This document shows positions 45,336-54,237 of a stretch of DNA of 64,000 nucleotides, piece by piece. This DNA is from Streptomyces caniscabiei. Its GTDB lineage: Bacteria; Actinomycetota; Actinomycetes; Streptomycetales; Streptomycetaceae. The position numbers and the translations under genes are program-made. The notes beneath the pieces were generated by a model, which was not told the origin of the DNA, did no database searches, and saw only the letters and a program-made list of their open reading frames with translations. How positions within the stretch are numbered: position 1 is the stretch's first letter; each line of letters begins with the position of its first letter. The DNA is taken from assembly GCF_014930365.1 (NCBI RefSeq), contig NZ_JABXWI010000004.1, positions 1 through 64,000 of the forward strand. Reading direction: 5' to 3'.

Positions 45336-45728
45336 TCAGCCTGCGATCGCCCGCAAGATCGGCTCGCCTAGTGTGCCGAGCCAGCCCGCGAGCGCTCCGA
45401 GCGGCCCGATCAGTCCGGTGCCGGCCGTGACCAGCGCACCCGCCGAGGACAGCAGTTGGGTGATCCGGCCGAGCCGGCTCGCCACTGCCTCCCGGTCCGG
45501 CTCCGGCCGGGCGACCTCCTCGTCCAGCGAGTCCAGCTCGGCCCGCACCTCGGGCTCGATCGTCGGAGGCAACGACGTCCGCTCGATCGACGCCCTCAAG
45601 TCCCGGACCAGGCCGCGTACCTCCTGTCCGCCCGCCGTGAAGACGGCCGACTGGCCGTCGTGAACGGTCTGGTTCCCGGCGACGTTGTTGACCACGCCGC
45701 CCTGCTGGTTGCCGATGTTGAAGGCCAT
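45336..45728 (-). CDS. Small partner protein of the FHA gene, 130 aa
   Basis: Starts I-G-N-Q-Q-G-G-V-V-N-N-V-A-G-N-Q-T-V, a short beta-type motif. A helical middle (acidic, D-S-L-D-E-E-V-A-R-P-E-P-D-R) and a hydrophobic end (A-L-V-T-A-G-T-G-L-I-G-P-L-G-A-L) follow, which may insert in or lie on the membrane. It may belong to a DUF5955-like family of Streptomyces; that is by memory. The upstream FHA protein, 14 bases away on the same strand, carries a similar I-G-G-Q-Q...N-I-A-G-D-Q motif, so the two products probably work together. Confidence 0.7.
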   Translation of the reverse strand: MAFNIGNQQGGVVNNVAGNQTVHDGQSAVFTAGGQEVRGLVRDLRASIERTSLPPTIEPEVRAELDSLDEEVARPEPDREAVASRLGRITQLLSSAGALVTAGTGLIGPLGALAGWLGTLGEPILRAIAG

Positions 45729-45742
45729 GGCTCCCCATCTCC

Positions 45743-46699
45743 TCAGCGCTGCCGCCGGAACGCCTGCCGCTCGGCATCCTCGAAGCGGCGGCGTCGGGAC
45801 GTCGCCACGACGTGCAGAACGATCCCGATGACCATCAGGACCGTCCCGACAGCCGCCATCGCGAACCCGACCGCCCCTACCGGCACCCCGGCCACCTTCG
45901 GTCCGAGCAGCTCCGGGGATGAGTCGAAGTTCGAACTCCCCGACGAAAAATCGTCGTCGGCGCCGGAAATGAATCGAATGACCACCCAGCCGTAGATCCC
46001 GCCCCCGGCCAAAAACAGCAGGAAGCCGAACAGGATCAGGTGTCGCGCCCTGGTACGGGTCGCGGCGATCTCCTTGAAAAAGCTCTCGCGCTGCGCCTGC
46101 TGCACGTAGTTGTACTGGTCCCCGGCGATGTTGCTCAGCCGGTCGGCCTGCTGTCCTCCGATGTCGAACCGCCGCTCGCCGCCGGGCGGCGGCGTACGGC
46201 CGGCCTCGGGCGGTGCCTGACCGCCGGGCGGGCCGGCGGGTGGCGGCCCCGCGCCGGGAGCGCCGTGAGGCGTGGGCCCGGGCGCATGGGCGGGGCCCCA
46301 GCCCGGCATGGTGTCCGCGGTACCGCCCGGGGTGCCGTCGGCTCCGGGCTTCGGGGTCTGGACGGTCCGGTCGGCGGAGCGCCGCTCTTCGTAATGCACC
46401 TCCAGTGGCCCGAAATCCAGCACGTCGCCCGAGTGCAGCACCTGCTGCCCGAGCACCGGGTGACCGTTCAGCATGGTGCCGTTGGTGGAGGCGAGATCCT
46501 CGACGGTGGTCCGGCCCGAGGCCCGCCACACCACCGCGTGCCGTCGGCTGACACCCGGATCGCCCACCTGGATCCGGCAGTCGGAGTCCCGCCCGACCAG
46601 CATCGGCTGGTCGTCGAGGACGAAGACCCGGCCGCGCAGCCGGTCCGGGCGGTCGATCACGAGGTGCGGTAGGTCACGCTCTCGCAGAGGCGGGTCCAT
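45743..46699 (-). CDS. FHA-domain membrane protein, 318 aa
   Basis: N-terminal FHA phosphothreonine-binding domain (about residues 12-110): G-R-D-S-D-C-R-I, V-S-R-R-H-A-V-V and S-T-N-G-T are the conserved binding loops. Next come a Pro/Gly-rich linker, the motif I-G-G-Q-Q-A-D-R-L-S-N-I-A-G-D-Q, a short helix, and two membrane helices (about 225-245 and 275-300) with an Arg-rich cytoplasmic tail. It probably reads Ser/Thr-kinase signals at the membrane. The ATG at 46699 follows GCAGGAGG. It is first in a two-gene unit with the small protein downstream. Confidence 0.85.
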   Translation of the reverse strand: MDPPLRERDLPHLVIDRPDRLRGRVFVLDDQPMLVGRDSDCRIQVGDPGVSRRHAVVWRASGRTTVEDLASTNGTMLNGHPVLGQQVLHSGDVLDFGPLEVHYEERRSADRTVQTPKPGADGTPGGTADTMPGWGPAHAPGPTPHGAPGAGPPPAGPPGGQAPPEAGRTPPPGGERRFDIGGQQADRLSNIAGDQYNYVQQAQRESFFKEIAATRTRARHLILFGFLLFLAGGGIYGWVVIRFISGADDDFSSGSSNFDSSPELLGPKVAGVPVGAVGFAMAAVGTVLMVIGIVLHVVATSRRRRFEDAERQAFRRQR

Positions 46700-46851
46700 G
46701 GCACGACCTCCTGCCTTGGCGAAGCATCCGGCGTCGGGCGAAACGACTCGCTCGCCTATTCCGGTGATCCTCACCTTCCAGTAAAAGCCGATCGGCCCCG
46801 TCCTGCCACAGCGGACGGCCGGAACTCGGCAGTGCGTGGCCGCCGCCTCGG

Positions 46852-48069
46852 TCAGCCCTCCGATCCGACAGGCTGGTCTCCGCGACTCCGGGCATCGGTG
46901 TCTTCTCCCTGCGATGCGCTGGTGGTGGACAGGGACGGGAGGCGGGGCTCGGGCAGGGTTCGGAACAGCAGCCAGGCCAGTACGGGCATCAGGATGAGCG
47001 GGGTCAGGGCCGTCTGGAGTGACGTCCGGTCGGCCAACGTGCCGATGAGCGGGCTGATCAGGCCGCCGATGCTCACGGTGAGGCCGAGCGTGATGCCGCC
47101 GGCGGTGCCGACCCGCGAGGGCAGGTAGTCCTGGCCGAGGGTGACCTGGAGCGAGAAGGGGACGTACAAGCCGGCCGATGTCAGGGCGACGAACAGGTAG
47201 AGGGCCGGGCCCGGGACGAAGAGCAGTCCGGCGATCGACCCGGCTGTCAGCAGGTACGACCAGCGCGAAACCCGGACCCGGTCCCAGCGGTTGGCCAGCG
47301 CACCGCCGAGAACACTGCCCACCGCACCGCCCAGATACAGCAGGAGCAGTGCGGCCGTACCCGCGGCCCTGCTGCCGTCCATCCGCTCCGTGGCGTACAG
47401 CGAGATGAACGTGCCCAGGCCGATGAACGCGATGGAGCGGCACACCACGGCCAGGGAGAGCCGGACGAACGACGCGGTGTCGTCCCGGCCCGTCACCGGG
47501 GACCTGGCCGTGTCGGACAGCCGGGTCTCCAGTACCCGCAGCACGGGCAGACACAGCGCGGCACCGACCACTGCCGGCAGCAGGAGCAACGGTGTCAGCC
47601 GCAGCCCGCCGAAAGCGACGACAGCGGCGACCATGAGCGGGGCCAGCGCGAAGCCGAGGTTGCCGCCGAGCGAGAACCAGCCCATCGCGCTGTGGCTGCC
47701 GGCGCCGGCGACCCTGGCCACCCGCGCGGACTCCGGGTGGTACGCCGCCACTCCGATCCCGGAGACCGCCACCACCGCGAGCGTGACGGCGTAGGAGTCG
47801 CTCACCCCGCTCAGTGCGATGCCCAGGCCCGCGAGCAGGGTGCTGACCGGGAGCAGCCAGGACACGGTCCGGCGGTCGGTGAGTACGCCGAAGACCGGCT
47901 GTGCCACCGAGGACAGTACCGAGGCCGCGAGCACGATGCCCGAGGCGGCCGCGTAGCTGTACGCGCGCTCGGCGACGAAGTAGGGCACGAGGGCGGCGAC
48001 GGCCCCCTGATAGACGTCGACACAGCCGTGCCCGACGGAGAGCAGAGTGATCGAGAGGTTTCTTCTCAC
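46852..48069 (-). CDS. MFS transporter, fosmidomycin-resistance-like, 405 aa
   Basis: Twelve predicted helices. The early G-H-G-C-V-D-V-Y-Q-G-A and V-F-G-V-L-T-D-R-R segments are typical of the Fsr (drug efflux) branch of MFS, with the loop 2-3 motif G-x-L-x-D-R. The GTG at 48069 (AGGATGACGAG upstream) is chosen; the longer frame to 48543 is antisense to the regulator. It is divergent from an AraC-type regulator across 54 bases. That is the usual layout for a locally controlled exporter. The exported compound is unknown. Confidence 0.87.
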   Translation of the reverse strand: MRRNLSITLLSVGHGCVDVYQGAVAALVPYFVAERAYSYAAASGIVLAASVLSSVAQPVFGVLTDRRTVSWLLPVSTLLAGLGIALSGVSDSYAVTLAVVAVSGIGVAAYHPESARVARVAGAGSHSAMGWFSLGGNLGFALAPLMVAAVVAFGGLRLTPLLLLPAVVGAALCLPVLRVLETRLSDTARSPVTGRDDTASFVRLSLAVVCRSIAFIGLGTFISLYATERMDGSRAAGTAALLLLYLGGAVGSVLGGALANRWDRVRVSRWSYLLTAGSIAGLLFVPGPALYLFVALTSAGLYVPFSLQVTLGQDYLPSRVGTAGGITLGLTVSIGGLISPLIGTLADRTSLQTALTPLILMPVLAWLLFRTLPEPRLPSLSTTSASQGEDTDARSRGDQPVGSEG

Positions 48070-48123
48070 CTCGTCATCCTGCGCGGCGCTCGACGCGTCG
48101 CGCTTCCGATAAACTGCCAGACA

Positions 48124-48864
48124 ATGTCGGAAGTCCGCCATACACCCGTGGCCCCCACCCGCACGCAGCGACTGGCCTCCGGTGGGGAGGTCGAAGCGCA
48201 CCGGCACGACGATCATCAGATCGTCTACGCGGGCCGTGGAGTACTGACGGTCACCACCGGCGCCGGTTCCTGGGTCGCCCCGGCGAATCGCGCCATCTGG
48301 GTCCCGGCCGGCACCGTTCACGCCCATCAGGCGCACGGTGAACTCGAATTGCACCTGGTGGGACTCCCCCCGCCGGAGGACCCGCTGCACCTGGACACGC
48401 CGACCGTGCTCGGGGTGAGCCCGCTGTTGCGCGAGCTGATCATCACCTATACCGCCACCGAGGACGACAACAGCCCGCAACGGACGCGGCTGCGCGCGGT
48501 GCTTCTCGACCAGCTGCGGATCTCGGTGCAGCAGCCCCTGCACCTGCCCACCCCGAGCGGTCCGCTCCTGCGAACGGTCTGTGACCTCCTTCGGACCGAC
48601 CCCTCGGACAACCGCACGCTCGCCGCCCTCGGCCGGGAGGTCGGAGCCAGCGACCGGACCCTCTCACGCCTGTTCAGCAAGGATCTGGGGATGACCTTCC
48701 CCCAGTGGCGCACCCAGCTGCGCTTGCATCGCGCCCTGATCCTGCTGGCCGAACAGACCCCGGTGACCGAGGTCGCGCACCAGTGCGGATGGTCGTCCCC
48801 CAGCGCCTTCATCGACGTTTTCCGCCGCGCGTTCGGTCACACACCGGGCACGCATTCACGGTGA
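48124..48864 (+). CDS. AraC-family regulator with cupin sensor, 246 aa
   Basis: N-terminal cupin-like ligand domain (H-R-H-D-D-H-Q-I-V-Y-A-G-R-G-V-L-T-V, then W-V-A-P-A-N-R-A-I-W-V-P-A-G-T-V-H). The C-terminal double HTH has L-A-A-L-G-R-E-V-G-A-S-D-R-T-L-S-R-L-F and C-G-W-S-S-P-S-A-F-I-D-V-F-R-R-A-F-G-H-T-P-G. It resembles NimR/XylS-like repressors of efflux genes. The start ATG at 48124 is 54 bases from the divergent MFS gene, its likely target. Confidence 0.88.
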   Translation: MSEVRHTPVAPTRTQRLASGGEVEAHRHDDHQIVYAGRGVLTVTTGAGSWVAPANRAIWVPAGTVHAHQAHGELELHLVGLPPPEDPLHLDTPTVLGVSPLLRELIITYTATEDDNSPQRTRLRAVLLDQLRISVQQPLHLPTPSGPLLRTVCDLLRTDPSDNRTLAALGREVGASDRTLSRLFSKDLGMTFPQWRTQLRLHRALILLAEQTPVTEVAHQCGWSSPSAFIDVFRRAFGHTPGTHSR

Positions 48865-48917
48865 CCAGGTGCTTGGCCGGCCTCCCCCGACGCGCTCTGC
48901 CGACGATGCTGGTGTGG

Positions 48918-49780
48918 TCAAGCGGTCGCAGGCAGCAGGTCGAGGAGTTCGCCGACGCCGGCAAGGGTGAGATGCGGTCTCTGCTCGGTCGGCAGGGTGG
49001 TGTAGCGGTCTGCTGGGTGAATGCCGGTGGTCACCGCGATGGCGACCGCGTCGGCGCGGCGGGCCATCGCCATCTCCAGTTCCGGGTCGTCCCCGACGAC
49101 GGCGAGGTCCCGCGGGGCGGTGTTCAGCCGGCGCGCGGCGCAGTGCAGGCCGGTGAGCGAGGGCTTGCCGACGATCTGTTCGGTGACGCCCGTGACACTG
49201 GTGATCATGGCGCAGACGGCCCGGGAGGTCCCCAGCGCCCGGCCGTCGGAGCTGGCGAAGAACACCGACTGTGAGCTGCTGTACAGGGTGGCGCCGCCGA
49301 AGACCGCGTGGCAGGCGGCTTCCAGGTCGTCCATGGTGAACTCGCGGTACCAGCCGACCAGTACGGCGTCGGCCTCCGGCTTGCCCCTGGGTTCGACGAC
49401 CGTGATGCCGGCCTGGCGCAGGGGCGCCTTGAGACCGTCGCCGCCGAGCACCAGCACGCGGCGGTGCCCCATGGCCACGAAGTGGTCGACGGCGCTGGTC
49501 GTGGGAGTGAGCATGGCGTCGTCGGACAGATCGAAGCCGATACGACGCAGCGCCTCGGCGTAGTCCTCGGGCGTGCGGGTGGTGCCGTTGGTGAGGACGA
49601 CCCAGGGCAGGCCTCGGGCCGTGAGGGCGGCGTGAGTCCCAGGGCTCCGGGGAGGGGGGTGAGCCCGTGGTTGCGCCGGTCGCCCAGGACGAGAGTGCCG
49701 TCCATGTCGAAGACGACGCCCCGGACGGCCCCCAGACGGTCGGTCAGGTCGGCGGTCACGTCAGCCGTTTCGGCGGTCAC
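48918..49780 (-). pseudogene. HAD-IIA (NagD/phosphoglycolate-phosphatase-like) gene with one frameshift
   Basis: The first part (GTG at 49780) contains G-V-V-F-D-M-D-G-T-L with the catalytic Asp. Downstream, in the other frame, are V-V-L-T-N-G-T (motif II), D-A-V-L-V-G-W-Y-R-E-F, the motif III Lys in V-G-K-P-S, and D-L-A-V-V-G-D-D-P-E-L-E-M-A-M-A (motif IV). One base change near 49630 joins the frames, and everything else is intact over about 285 residues. It overlaps the 3' end of the carboxyltransferase by 20 bases, so it is the last gene of that operon. It may be functional if the shift is a consensus error. Confidence 0.75.
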
Positions 49781-51236
49781 GGTGCAGCTCCAGTCGGAAG
49801 TCGGGCCGGTCAAGGATCAGTTCGGGTGTCGCCGTTCGGGTACGCAGGCCGTCGAGCAGATCGAGCACCGGTTTGACATCGGGGTTGTCGTGCCGCCGGG
49901 CCGGGCCGGCCGCCGCCATGGCGTCCACCTGCTCGGCGGGCATGGTGGCCCGCAGGAGCAGTTCCTCGTCGCTGATGCCGCGCGGGAACCGCCGCCGCAG
50001 TTCGGCGACGGTGGGCGGGGGCGGTTCCTCGGCCAGTTCCCTGGCCCTCGGCCGGCCGAGGATACGGTCGGCGACATCCGGGTCCACGGGGGCGGTGGGT
50101 CTGCCGAAGCTGCCCAGCACGTACCGGATCACCTGGTCGGACACGTTCTCGTAGCGTTCGGTGCCGATGACGTTGTACAGGGCCTGGGTGCACACCATCT
50201 GAGGGAAGGGGGTCACCATGATGGGGTGGCCGAGTTCGGCGCGTACCCGGGTCACCTCCTCGATGACCGCGTCGAAGCGGTCGCCGAACCCCAGTTCGTC
50301 GAGCTGTCGGTGCAGGGTGGTCACGACGCCGCCGGCCACCTGGTGGCGCATGAACGCCGCGTCGTAGTCCCGGGGACCGCCGAGGGGCAGCCCCTCGGCC
50401 GCCGCCATGCGGTGGAAGTAGCCCGCGACCACGCCCAGCAGCCTGTCGTCGATGTCCACGGTGTGCCCGAGCTCGCGCAGATTGGCCACCACCTGCTGGG
50501 CGTCGGGCAGGGACGTGCCGCCCGCGAGGGCCCCGCAGGCGACCTGGAGGGCCTGCACACCCAGGTCGGCGGCCTTGAGATAGGTCAGGCCCGGCAGGCC
50601 GATCGTGCAGTGGGAATGCAGCTCCAGCGGTGTGTCCGCGAGGTTGCTCAGGACGGCCGGGACCAGTGTGGCGGCGCGTTCCGCGGTCAGCAGTCCGCCG
50701 GGGTCCTTGATGTAGACACGGTCGATGTCCGGGCAGGCGGCCATCTGCGTGGCGAGGGAGCCGTAGTGGGCGTCGTCGTGCACGTCGCTGACGGTGTAGG
50801 TCAGTGCCCCGACGATCTCGGTGGCGCCGGCCGCCCGGATCATCCGCGCGGACGCGCGTACGGCGTCCATGTCGTGCATGGGGTCCAGGACGACGTACCG
50901 GGTGACGCCGTTGTCCACCAGCCGGTCGTAGGCCAGTTGCATGAAGTCGGGGTGCGCGACCTCCCACGAGATGAAGCGCAGTCCCGTGCCGATGAACTGC
51001 AGGGGCGTGTTGGGCATGGCGCGGTGCGTCAGGCGTATCCGCTCCCACGGGTCCTCGCGGTGGGTGCGCACCGCCATGCCCATGTGCGTGCTGGAGGTGT
51101 AGTCGAGGGCGCGGAAGCCGACCCGGTCCAGCACCGGCGCGATCTGGAGGATCTTGCCGGTGTCAAGGCCGGTGGCGCTCCACATGCTCTGGTTGCCGTC
51201 GCGCAGCGACACGTCGACGAGTTGGATGTCAGCCAC
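49761..51236 (-). CDS. Biotin-dependent carboxyltransferase, PycB/oxaloacetate-decarboxylase-alpha-like, 491 aa
   Basis: TIM-barrel carboxyltransferase of the DRE-TIM metallolyase group. It shows V-S-L-R-D-G-N-Q-S (metal-binding Asp), R-V-Y-I-K-D-P-G-G-L-L-T (Lys expected to be carboxylated) and L-E-L-H-S-H-C-T-I-G (two metal His), then the PycB-type C-terminal helical domain. It transfers the carboxyl of carboxybiotin to or from a 2-oxo-acid-like acceptor; which one is open. K-D-P-G-G rather than K-D-M-A-G marks a non-pyruvate-carboxylase branch (inference). The GTG at 51236 overlaps the biotin carboxylase end by eight bases. Confidence 0.82.
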   Translation of the reverse strand: MADIQLVDVSLRDGNQSMWSATGLDTGKILQIAPVLDRVGFRALDYTSSTHMGMAVRTHREDPWERIRLTHRAMPNTPLQFIGTGLRFISWEVAHPDFMQLAYDRLVDNGVTRYVVLDPMHDMDAVRASARMIRAAGATEIVGALTYTVSDVHDDAHYGSLATQMAACPDIDRVYIKDPGGLLTAERAATLVPAVLSNLADTPLELHSHCTIGLPGLTYLKAADLGVQALQVACGALAGGTSLPDAQQVVANLRELGHTVDIDDRLLGVVAGYFHRMAAAEGLPLGGPRDYDAAFMRHQVAGGVVTTLHRQLDELGFGDRFDAVIEEVTRVRAELGHPIMVTPFPQMVCTQALYNVIGTERYENVSDQVIRYVLGSFGRPTAPVDPDVADRILGRPRARELAEEPPPPTVAELRRRFPRGISDEELLLRATMPAEQVDAMAAAGPARRHDNPDVKPVLDLLDGLRTRTATPELILDRPDFRLELHRDRRNG

Positions 51237-52593
51237 GGTCGCTCCCCACGGGATGGTCCCGCAGGAAGCGGGTGAACCAGGCGGTGTCCACGCCGCCTTC
51301 GGCGAAGTCGGCCTCCGCCAGCACCTCTTGGTGCAGAGGGACATTGGTGCTGACCCCGTCGACCGTGCACCGGGCGAGGGCGCCCCGCAGCCGCACCAGC
51401 GCGTCGGCGCGGTCCCGGCCGTGGACGATCAGTTTCGCGAGGAGGGAGTCGTAGTACGGCGGCACACTCGCGCCCGCCTGGAGGTGTGTGTCGACGCGTA
51501 TGCCGTCACCGAGCGGCCAGACCGCCTCGGTCACGGTGCCCGGGCTCGGTCGGAAGCCGTGGGCCCAGTCCTCGGCGTTGATCCGGCACTCGATGGCGTG
51601 ACCGGTGAAGGACACGTCGGCCTGGCCGAAGTCGAGCGGTCGCCCTTCGGCGACGGCGAGTTGATCGGCGACGAGGTCCCGTCCGGTGATGGCCTCGGTT
51701 ACCGGGTGCTCGACCTGGATGCGCGCGTTCATCTCCAGGAAGTAGAACGTGCCCCGGTCGACGTCGACGAGGAACTCGACCGTGCCGAGCCCCCGGTACT
51801 CCAGGTGCTTGCCGAGGGCCACGGCGGCGCGGTGCATCTCCTCGCGCAGGACCGGATCGAGGGCGGGCGTGGGCGCCTCCTCGATCAGCTTCTGGTAGCG
51901 GCGCTGCACGGAGCAGTCCCGGGTGCCGAGATGGACGACGTTCTCGCCGTCGGCGATGAGCTGCACCTCCACATGGCGCCCGGTGGAGACGAACCGTTCG
52001 AGGTAGACGCGGGGATCGCCGAAGGCGGCGCCCGCCTCCGCCACGGCCAGGTCGACGGTGGCGGCCAGGTCCGCCGGATCGTGCACCTGCTTCATGCCCC
52101 GGCCGCCGCCCCCGCCGACCGCCTTGATCAGCAGCGGGAAGCCGATCTCGGCCGCCAGCCGGGGCGCGTCGGACGTGTCCTCCAGCGGCCCGCCGGGCAC
52201 CACGGGCAGCCCGGCCGCGACGGCATGTCGACGGGCCTCCAACTTGTCTCCCACGGCGGCCAGTTGTTCCACGGTGGGGCCGATGAACACGATGCCCGCG
52301 TCGGCGCAGGCCCGGGCCAGGCGCTGGTTCTCGGAGAGGAAGCCGTAGCCGGGATGGACGGCGTCGGCACCGGCGGTTCTCGCCGCCGCGAGTACGGCGT
52401 CCACGTCCAGGTAGCCGGCCGAGGGCGGGGCGGGGCCGAGGCGCACCACCCGGTCCGCCAGCCGGGCCGGTACGGAGTCGAGATCGGCGTCCGAGGCCGC
52501 AAGCACCGCCTCGATGCCGAGTCTCTGGCAGGTGCGCAGGATGCGCAGGGCGATCTCGCCCCGGTTGGCGATCAGGACACGTCGCAGGATCAC
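51229..52593 (-). CDS. Biotin carboxylase, 454 aa
   Basis: Full-length AccC-type ATP-grasp enzyme: I-L-R-R-V-L-I-A-N-R-G-E-I-A start, glycine loop K-A-V-G-G-G-G-G-R-G-M-K, H-V-E-V-Q-L-I-A-D, Q-R-R-Y-Q-K-L-I-E-E, E-M-N-A-R-I-Q-V-E-H-P-V-T-E and E-C-R-I-N-A-E-D. It carboxylates biotin on the carrier protein with ATP and bicarbonate. Its start overlaps the carrier gene by four bases, and its end overlaps the carboxyltransferase, so it is part of a translationally coupled operon. Confidence 0.94.
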   Translation of the reverse strand: MILRRVLIANRGEIALRILRTCQRLGIEAVLAASDADLDSVPARLADRVVRLGPAPPSAGYLDVDAVLAAARTAGADAVHPGYGFLSENQRLARACADAGIVFIGPTVEQLAAVGDKLEARRHAVAAGLPVVPGGPLEDTSDAPRLAAEIGFPLLIKAVGGGGGRGMKQVHDPADLAATVDLAVAEAGAAFGDPRVYLERFVSTGRHVEVQLIADGENVVHLGTRDCSVQRRYQKLIEEAPTPALDPVLREEMHRAAVALGKHLEYRGLGTVEFLVDVDRGTFYFLEMNARIQVEHPVTEAITGRDLVADQLAVAEGRPLDFGQADVSFTGHAIECRINAEDWAHGFRPSPGTVTEAVWPLGDGIRVDTHLQAGASVPPYYDSLLAKLIVHGRDRADALVRLRGALARCTVDGVSTNVPLHQEVLAEADFAEGGVDTAWFTRFLRDHPVGSDRG

Positions 52594-53084
52594 GGTGCCG
52601 CTCCTGTCGCCTGCGGGTCGATGTACATGAGCACAGCGCCCTGTTCGGCGAACTCGCCGTCGCCCACGGGGATCTCAGTCACGATGCCGGACGCTCCCGC
52701 GTACACGGAGTTCATCAGTTTCATCGTCTCCACGATCGCGACGACCGTGGTCTCGGTGACCTCGTCCCCGATCTCGACGAAGGGGGCCGCCCCGGGTTTC
52801 GGCGACCGGTAGAAGGCGCCGGGCAGAGGTGTTCGCACCTCGGTCAGGCCCGCGCGGGCGGCTTCCGCCTGCTTCTTCGGAGCAGCCGTGTCGTGGGCGG
52901 CGGCAACCGCGCGGCCGTCGACCAGCACCGGCTCGGCCGTCGTCCGCGTGGACTGCGTCCACTCGCCGTCGTCGTCGCGGCGCAGCGACAGCTCGAACCT
53001 GCCGGTGCGCAGATGGAGGCGGTCGACGTCCATTCCGTCGATGATCCGCAGGATGTCCTGGACGTCCTCGCCGGTCAGGTTCAC
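52590..53084 (-). CDS. Biotin carboxyl carrier protein, 164 aa
   Basis: AccB-type carrier. An N-terminal segment (V-N-L-T-G-E-D-V-Q-D-I-L-R-I-I-D) precedes a linker and a C-terminal biotinyl domain with V-E-T-M-K-L-M-N, where Lys122 is biotinylated, and a P-L-P-G-A-F-Y-R thumb region. The GTG at 53084 overlaps the upstream stop (GTGA). It carries CO2 between the biotin carboxylase and the carboxyltransferase encoded next. Confidence 0.93.
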   Translation of the reverse strand: MNLTGEDVQDILRIIDGMDVDRLHLRTGRFELSLRRDDDGEWTQSTRTTAEPVLVDGRAVAAAHDTAAPKKQAEAARAGLTEVRTPLPGAFYRSPKPGAAPFVEIGDEVTETTVVAIVETMKLMNSVYAGASGIVTEIPVGDGEFAEQGAVLMYIDPQATGAAP

Positions 53085-54196
53085 TTCGTGCCCCCACCGA
53101 CACCGGAGCCACCGACGCCCGAGCCGGCGCCGCCGAGCAGCGACAGCACATGGTCGAACGCCCTGGCCTTCGGTACGGCCGCCGGAGCCTTCTCCCGGCT
53201 CGCCCAGACGGTTTCGGGACGGCTCCGGAGCAGGAAGATGTGGTGGCCTGGGACGAGGTTGCGGGAGATCGCCCACTCGATGTCCTGCGGGGTGCCGTAG
53301 TGGGCTTCGACCTGCCGGCCGAGCCGTACGAGTTCGTGGATCTCCTCGTCGGACAGACAGGGCTCGTCGCGAAGGTATTCCGGCACGTCCTCCTCCAGCA
53401 CCCCCGACCCGCCGGGGTCCATCCGGTGCTGTCGCAGCTTCGCGGAGACGGTGCGGGAGCAGATGTCGCCGGTGACCTTGCCGATGACGTACTTGTCGGG
53501 TGTCACGTCACCGCTGACGAGAGCCGATCCCAGGCCCCAGGAGCCTTCCAGGGCGACGACCGAGCGGTCGCCGGTGAGTGGGCTGCGGGTGAACATGACG
53601 CCGGCGCAGCGCGGGTCGATCATGCGCTGGACGACGACGGCCATGGCGAGGTCGTGCTCCGGCAGGCCGAGGCGGCGTCGATAGCTGACCGACTCCACGC
53701 TGTAGAGGCTGGCCCAGCAGCGGCGGACGTGTTCGACGAGGGAGGCCTCCCCGCGCACCCACAGATAGGTGTCCTGCAGTCCGGCGAAGCTGGCGTCCTC
53801 GGCGTCCTCGCTGGTGGCGCTGGACCGTACGGCGACGGGGGCGGGCTCGCCGGGGGTGTCGGATTCGCTGTCCAGCTCCCGGTAGGGCGCGCGGATCGCC
53901 GCGGCCACGTCCTGGGGCAGGTCGGCCGACTCGATGCGTTCCCTGATCGGCGCGACCGCGCGGGTGATCGCCTCGGTGTCCTGCGCGTCCAGCGCCTCGA
54001 CGGCGGTGCGGATCTCACCGCCCGGATCGAGAGCGGTGAGGAAGGCCTCGAAGGCAGCGGTGGTCACGACATAGCCGGGCGGCACGGGGGCGCCGGCGAA
54101 GGTGAGTTCGCCGAGGCCGGCGCCCTTGCCGCCGACCGTGGGCCGGTCCGTCAGCCGGAGTTCCGCGAACGGGCGGGCGAAGGGTGTCGTACTCAT
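53081..54196 (-). CDS. Stand-alone PEP-synthase/PPDK ATP-binding domain, 371 aa
   Basis: Corresponds only to the N-terminal nucleotide-binding domain of PEP synthase or pyruvate phosphate dikinase: V-G-G-K-G-A-G-L-G-E-L, then V-R-S-S-A-T-S-E-D, F-A-G-L-Q-D-T-Y-L-W-V, V-M-F-T-R-S-P-L-T-G-D and D-I-E-W-A-I. The swivelling phospho-His domain and the PEP/pyruvate barrel are absent, and the chain ends in a Gly/Ser tail. In split systems such as phenylphosphate synthase this domain works with separate partners; none is seen here. ATG at 54196. First gene of the biotin-carboxylase operon. Confidence 0.85.
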   Translation of the reverse strand: MSTTPFARPFAELRLTDRPTVGGKGAGLGELTFAGAPVPPGYVVTTAAFEAFLTALDPGGEIRTAVEALDAQDTEAITRAVAPIRERIESADLPQDVAAAIRAPYRELDSESDTPGEPAPVAVRSSATSEDAEDASFAGLQDTYLWVRGEASLVEHVRRCWASLYSVESVSYRRRLGLPEHDLAMAVVVQRMIDPRCAGVMFTRSPLTGDRSVVALEGSWGLGSALVSGDVTPDKYVIGKVTGDICSRTVSAKLRQHRMDPGGSGVLEEDVPEYLRDEPCLSDEEIHELVRLGRQVEAHYGTPQDIEWAISRNLVPGHHIFLLRSRPETVWASREKAPAAVPKARAFDHVLSLLGGAGSGVGGSGVGGGTK

Positions 54197-54237
54197 GGTG
54201 TGGTGTCTCCCGCGCTCAGTCGAGGTTGGTGAACCAA

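Noticed and set aside
49205..49813. Separate 202-aa gene upstream of the HAD phosphatase
   Set aside because: Only its first ~60 codons are meaningful; they are the N-terminus of the same HAD gene before the frameshift.
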